Origin: Actinomycetes bacterium
GTDB taxonomy: Bacteria > Actinomycetota > Acidimicrobiia > Acidimicrobiales > Palsa-688
Direction of reading: 5' to 3'
DNA: 5,192 nucleotides
Assembly (NCBI GenBank): GCA_021816565.1
Contig: JAKAXN010000340.1
Coordinates: 1-5,192, forward strand
Part shown: one piece after another, positions 5,052 to 5,192 of the stretch
Layout: every line of letters begins with the position of its first letter
How positions within the stretch are numbered: the stretch's first letter is position 1
The notes under the pieces: generated by a model
Told to the model about the DNA's origin: nothing
What the model saw: only the letters and a program-made list of their open reading frames with translations
Databases searched by the model: none
Translations under genes and position numbers: made by a program

Positions 5052-5192
5052 GTGGAACGACTGGAAGTACAGCGCGCCATCGCCGCCGAAGCGTCGGCGA
5101 TCTTCGGGGTCCTGACCGATCCCGTGGGTCACGTGGCGATCGACAGCTCCGGGATGCTGATGGGCGCTTCGGGGTCGGCGGTCGGAGCGGTC
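5052..5192 (+). CDS. SRPBCC-family protein, partial (N-terminus)
   Basis: The frame is open for 47 codons from a GTG at 5052 to the right edge. The sequence begins MERLEVQRAIAAEASAIFGV and continues LTDPVGHVAIDSSG. An N-terminal strand with the charged start (ERLEVQRAI) followed by A-S-A-I-F-x-V-L-T-D-P is the usual opening of START/SRPBCC (polyketide cyclase/dehydrase-like) proteins. These fold into a helix-grip pocket that binds hydrophobic ligands. GHVAIDSSGML is a variant seen in a subgroup of actinobacterial members, from memory. The ligand and any catalytic role cannot be told from this fragment. The start was chosen because it coincides with the predicted leaderless transcript start and opens directly into the first strand. 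Confidence 0.72.
   Translation, partial: MERLEVQRAIAAEASAIFGVLTDPVGHVAIDSSGMLMGASGSAVGAV

Noticed and set aside
4113..5132. A 339-codon minus-strand open frame over the tandem-domain gene
   Set aside because: It crosses two hairpin-rich spacers and the start of the SRPBCC gene, and its sequence is low-complexity without domain features.

Overview
The window is very GC-rich and coding-dense, with many GTG starts and strong GC bias at third codon positions. It carries WXG100-type secretion substrates and a PucR-family regulator. This points to a high-GC actinobacterium (Actinomycetota). An environmental, Acidimicrobiia-like lineage is a guess from gene content only. No rRNA, tRNA, CRISPR array or insertion sequence is visible.

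Layout. (1) Positions 1-97, minus strand: the N-terminus of a protein that runs off the left edge and resembles the start of soluble di-iron (bacterial multicomponent) monooxygenase hydroxylase alpha subunits. (2) Positions 98-258: a divergent control region with a perfect 9-bp inverted repeat. (3) About 259-2055, plus strand: a PucR-type transcription regulator with an unrecognised N-terminal domain. (4) 2075-2362 and 2411-2701, minus strand: a two-gene cluster of small helical proteins of the WXG100/EspC class, both ending in a YxxxD/E secretion motif. It converges on the pucR-like gene over a 19-bp gap full of hairpins. (5) 2702-2917: a divergent promoter region. (6) 2918-4129, plus strand: a type II sulfide:quinone oxidoreductase (human SQOR-like), interrupted by two single-base homopolymer indels that cancel each other. 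(7) 4130-4268: a structured intergenic region with two large inverted repeats. (8) 4269-4904: an unrecognised protein built as a tandem alpha/beta repeat. (9) 4905-5051: a repeat-rich spacer with a 15-bp inverted repeat. (10) 5052 to the right edge: the N-terminus of an SRPBCC-family protein, probably translated from a leaderless mRNA.

How the genes may work together. The regulator is divergent from the putative monooxygenase, and an inverted repeat lies between them, upstream of a plausible monooxygenase promoter. This suggests local control of hydrocarbon or co-substrate oxidation, which is inference. The sulfide:quinone oxidoreductase would feed electrons from sulfide into the quinone pool, or detoxify sulfide. 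The secretion substrates have no type VII machinery in view, so their partners must lie elsewhere. Apart from the operator hypothesis, no single pathway links all the genes.
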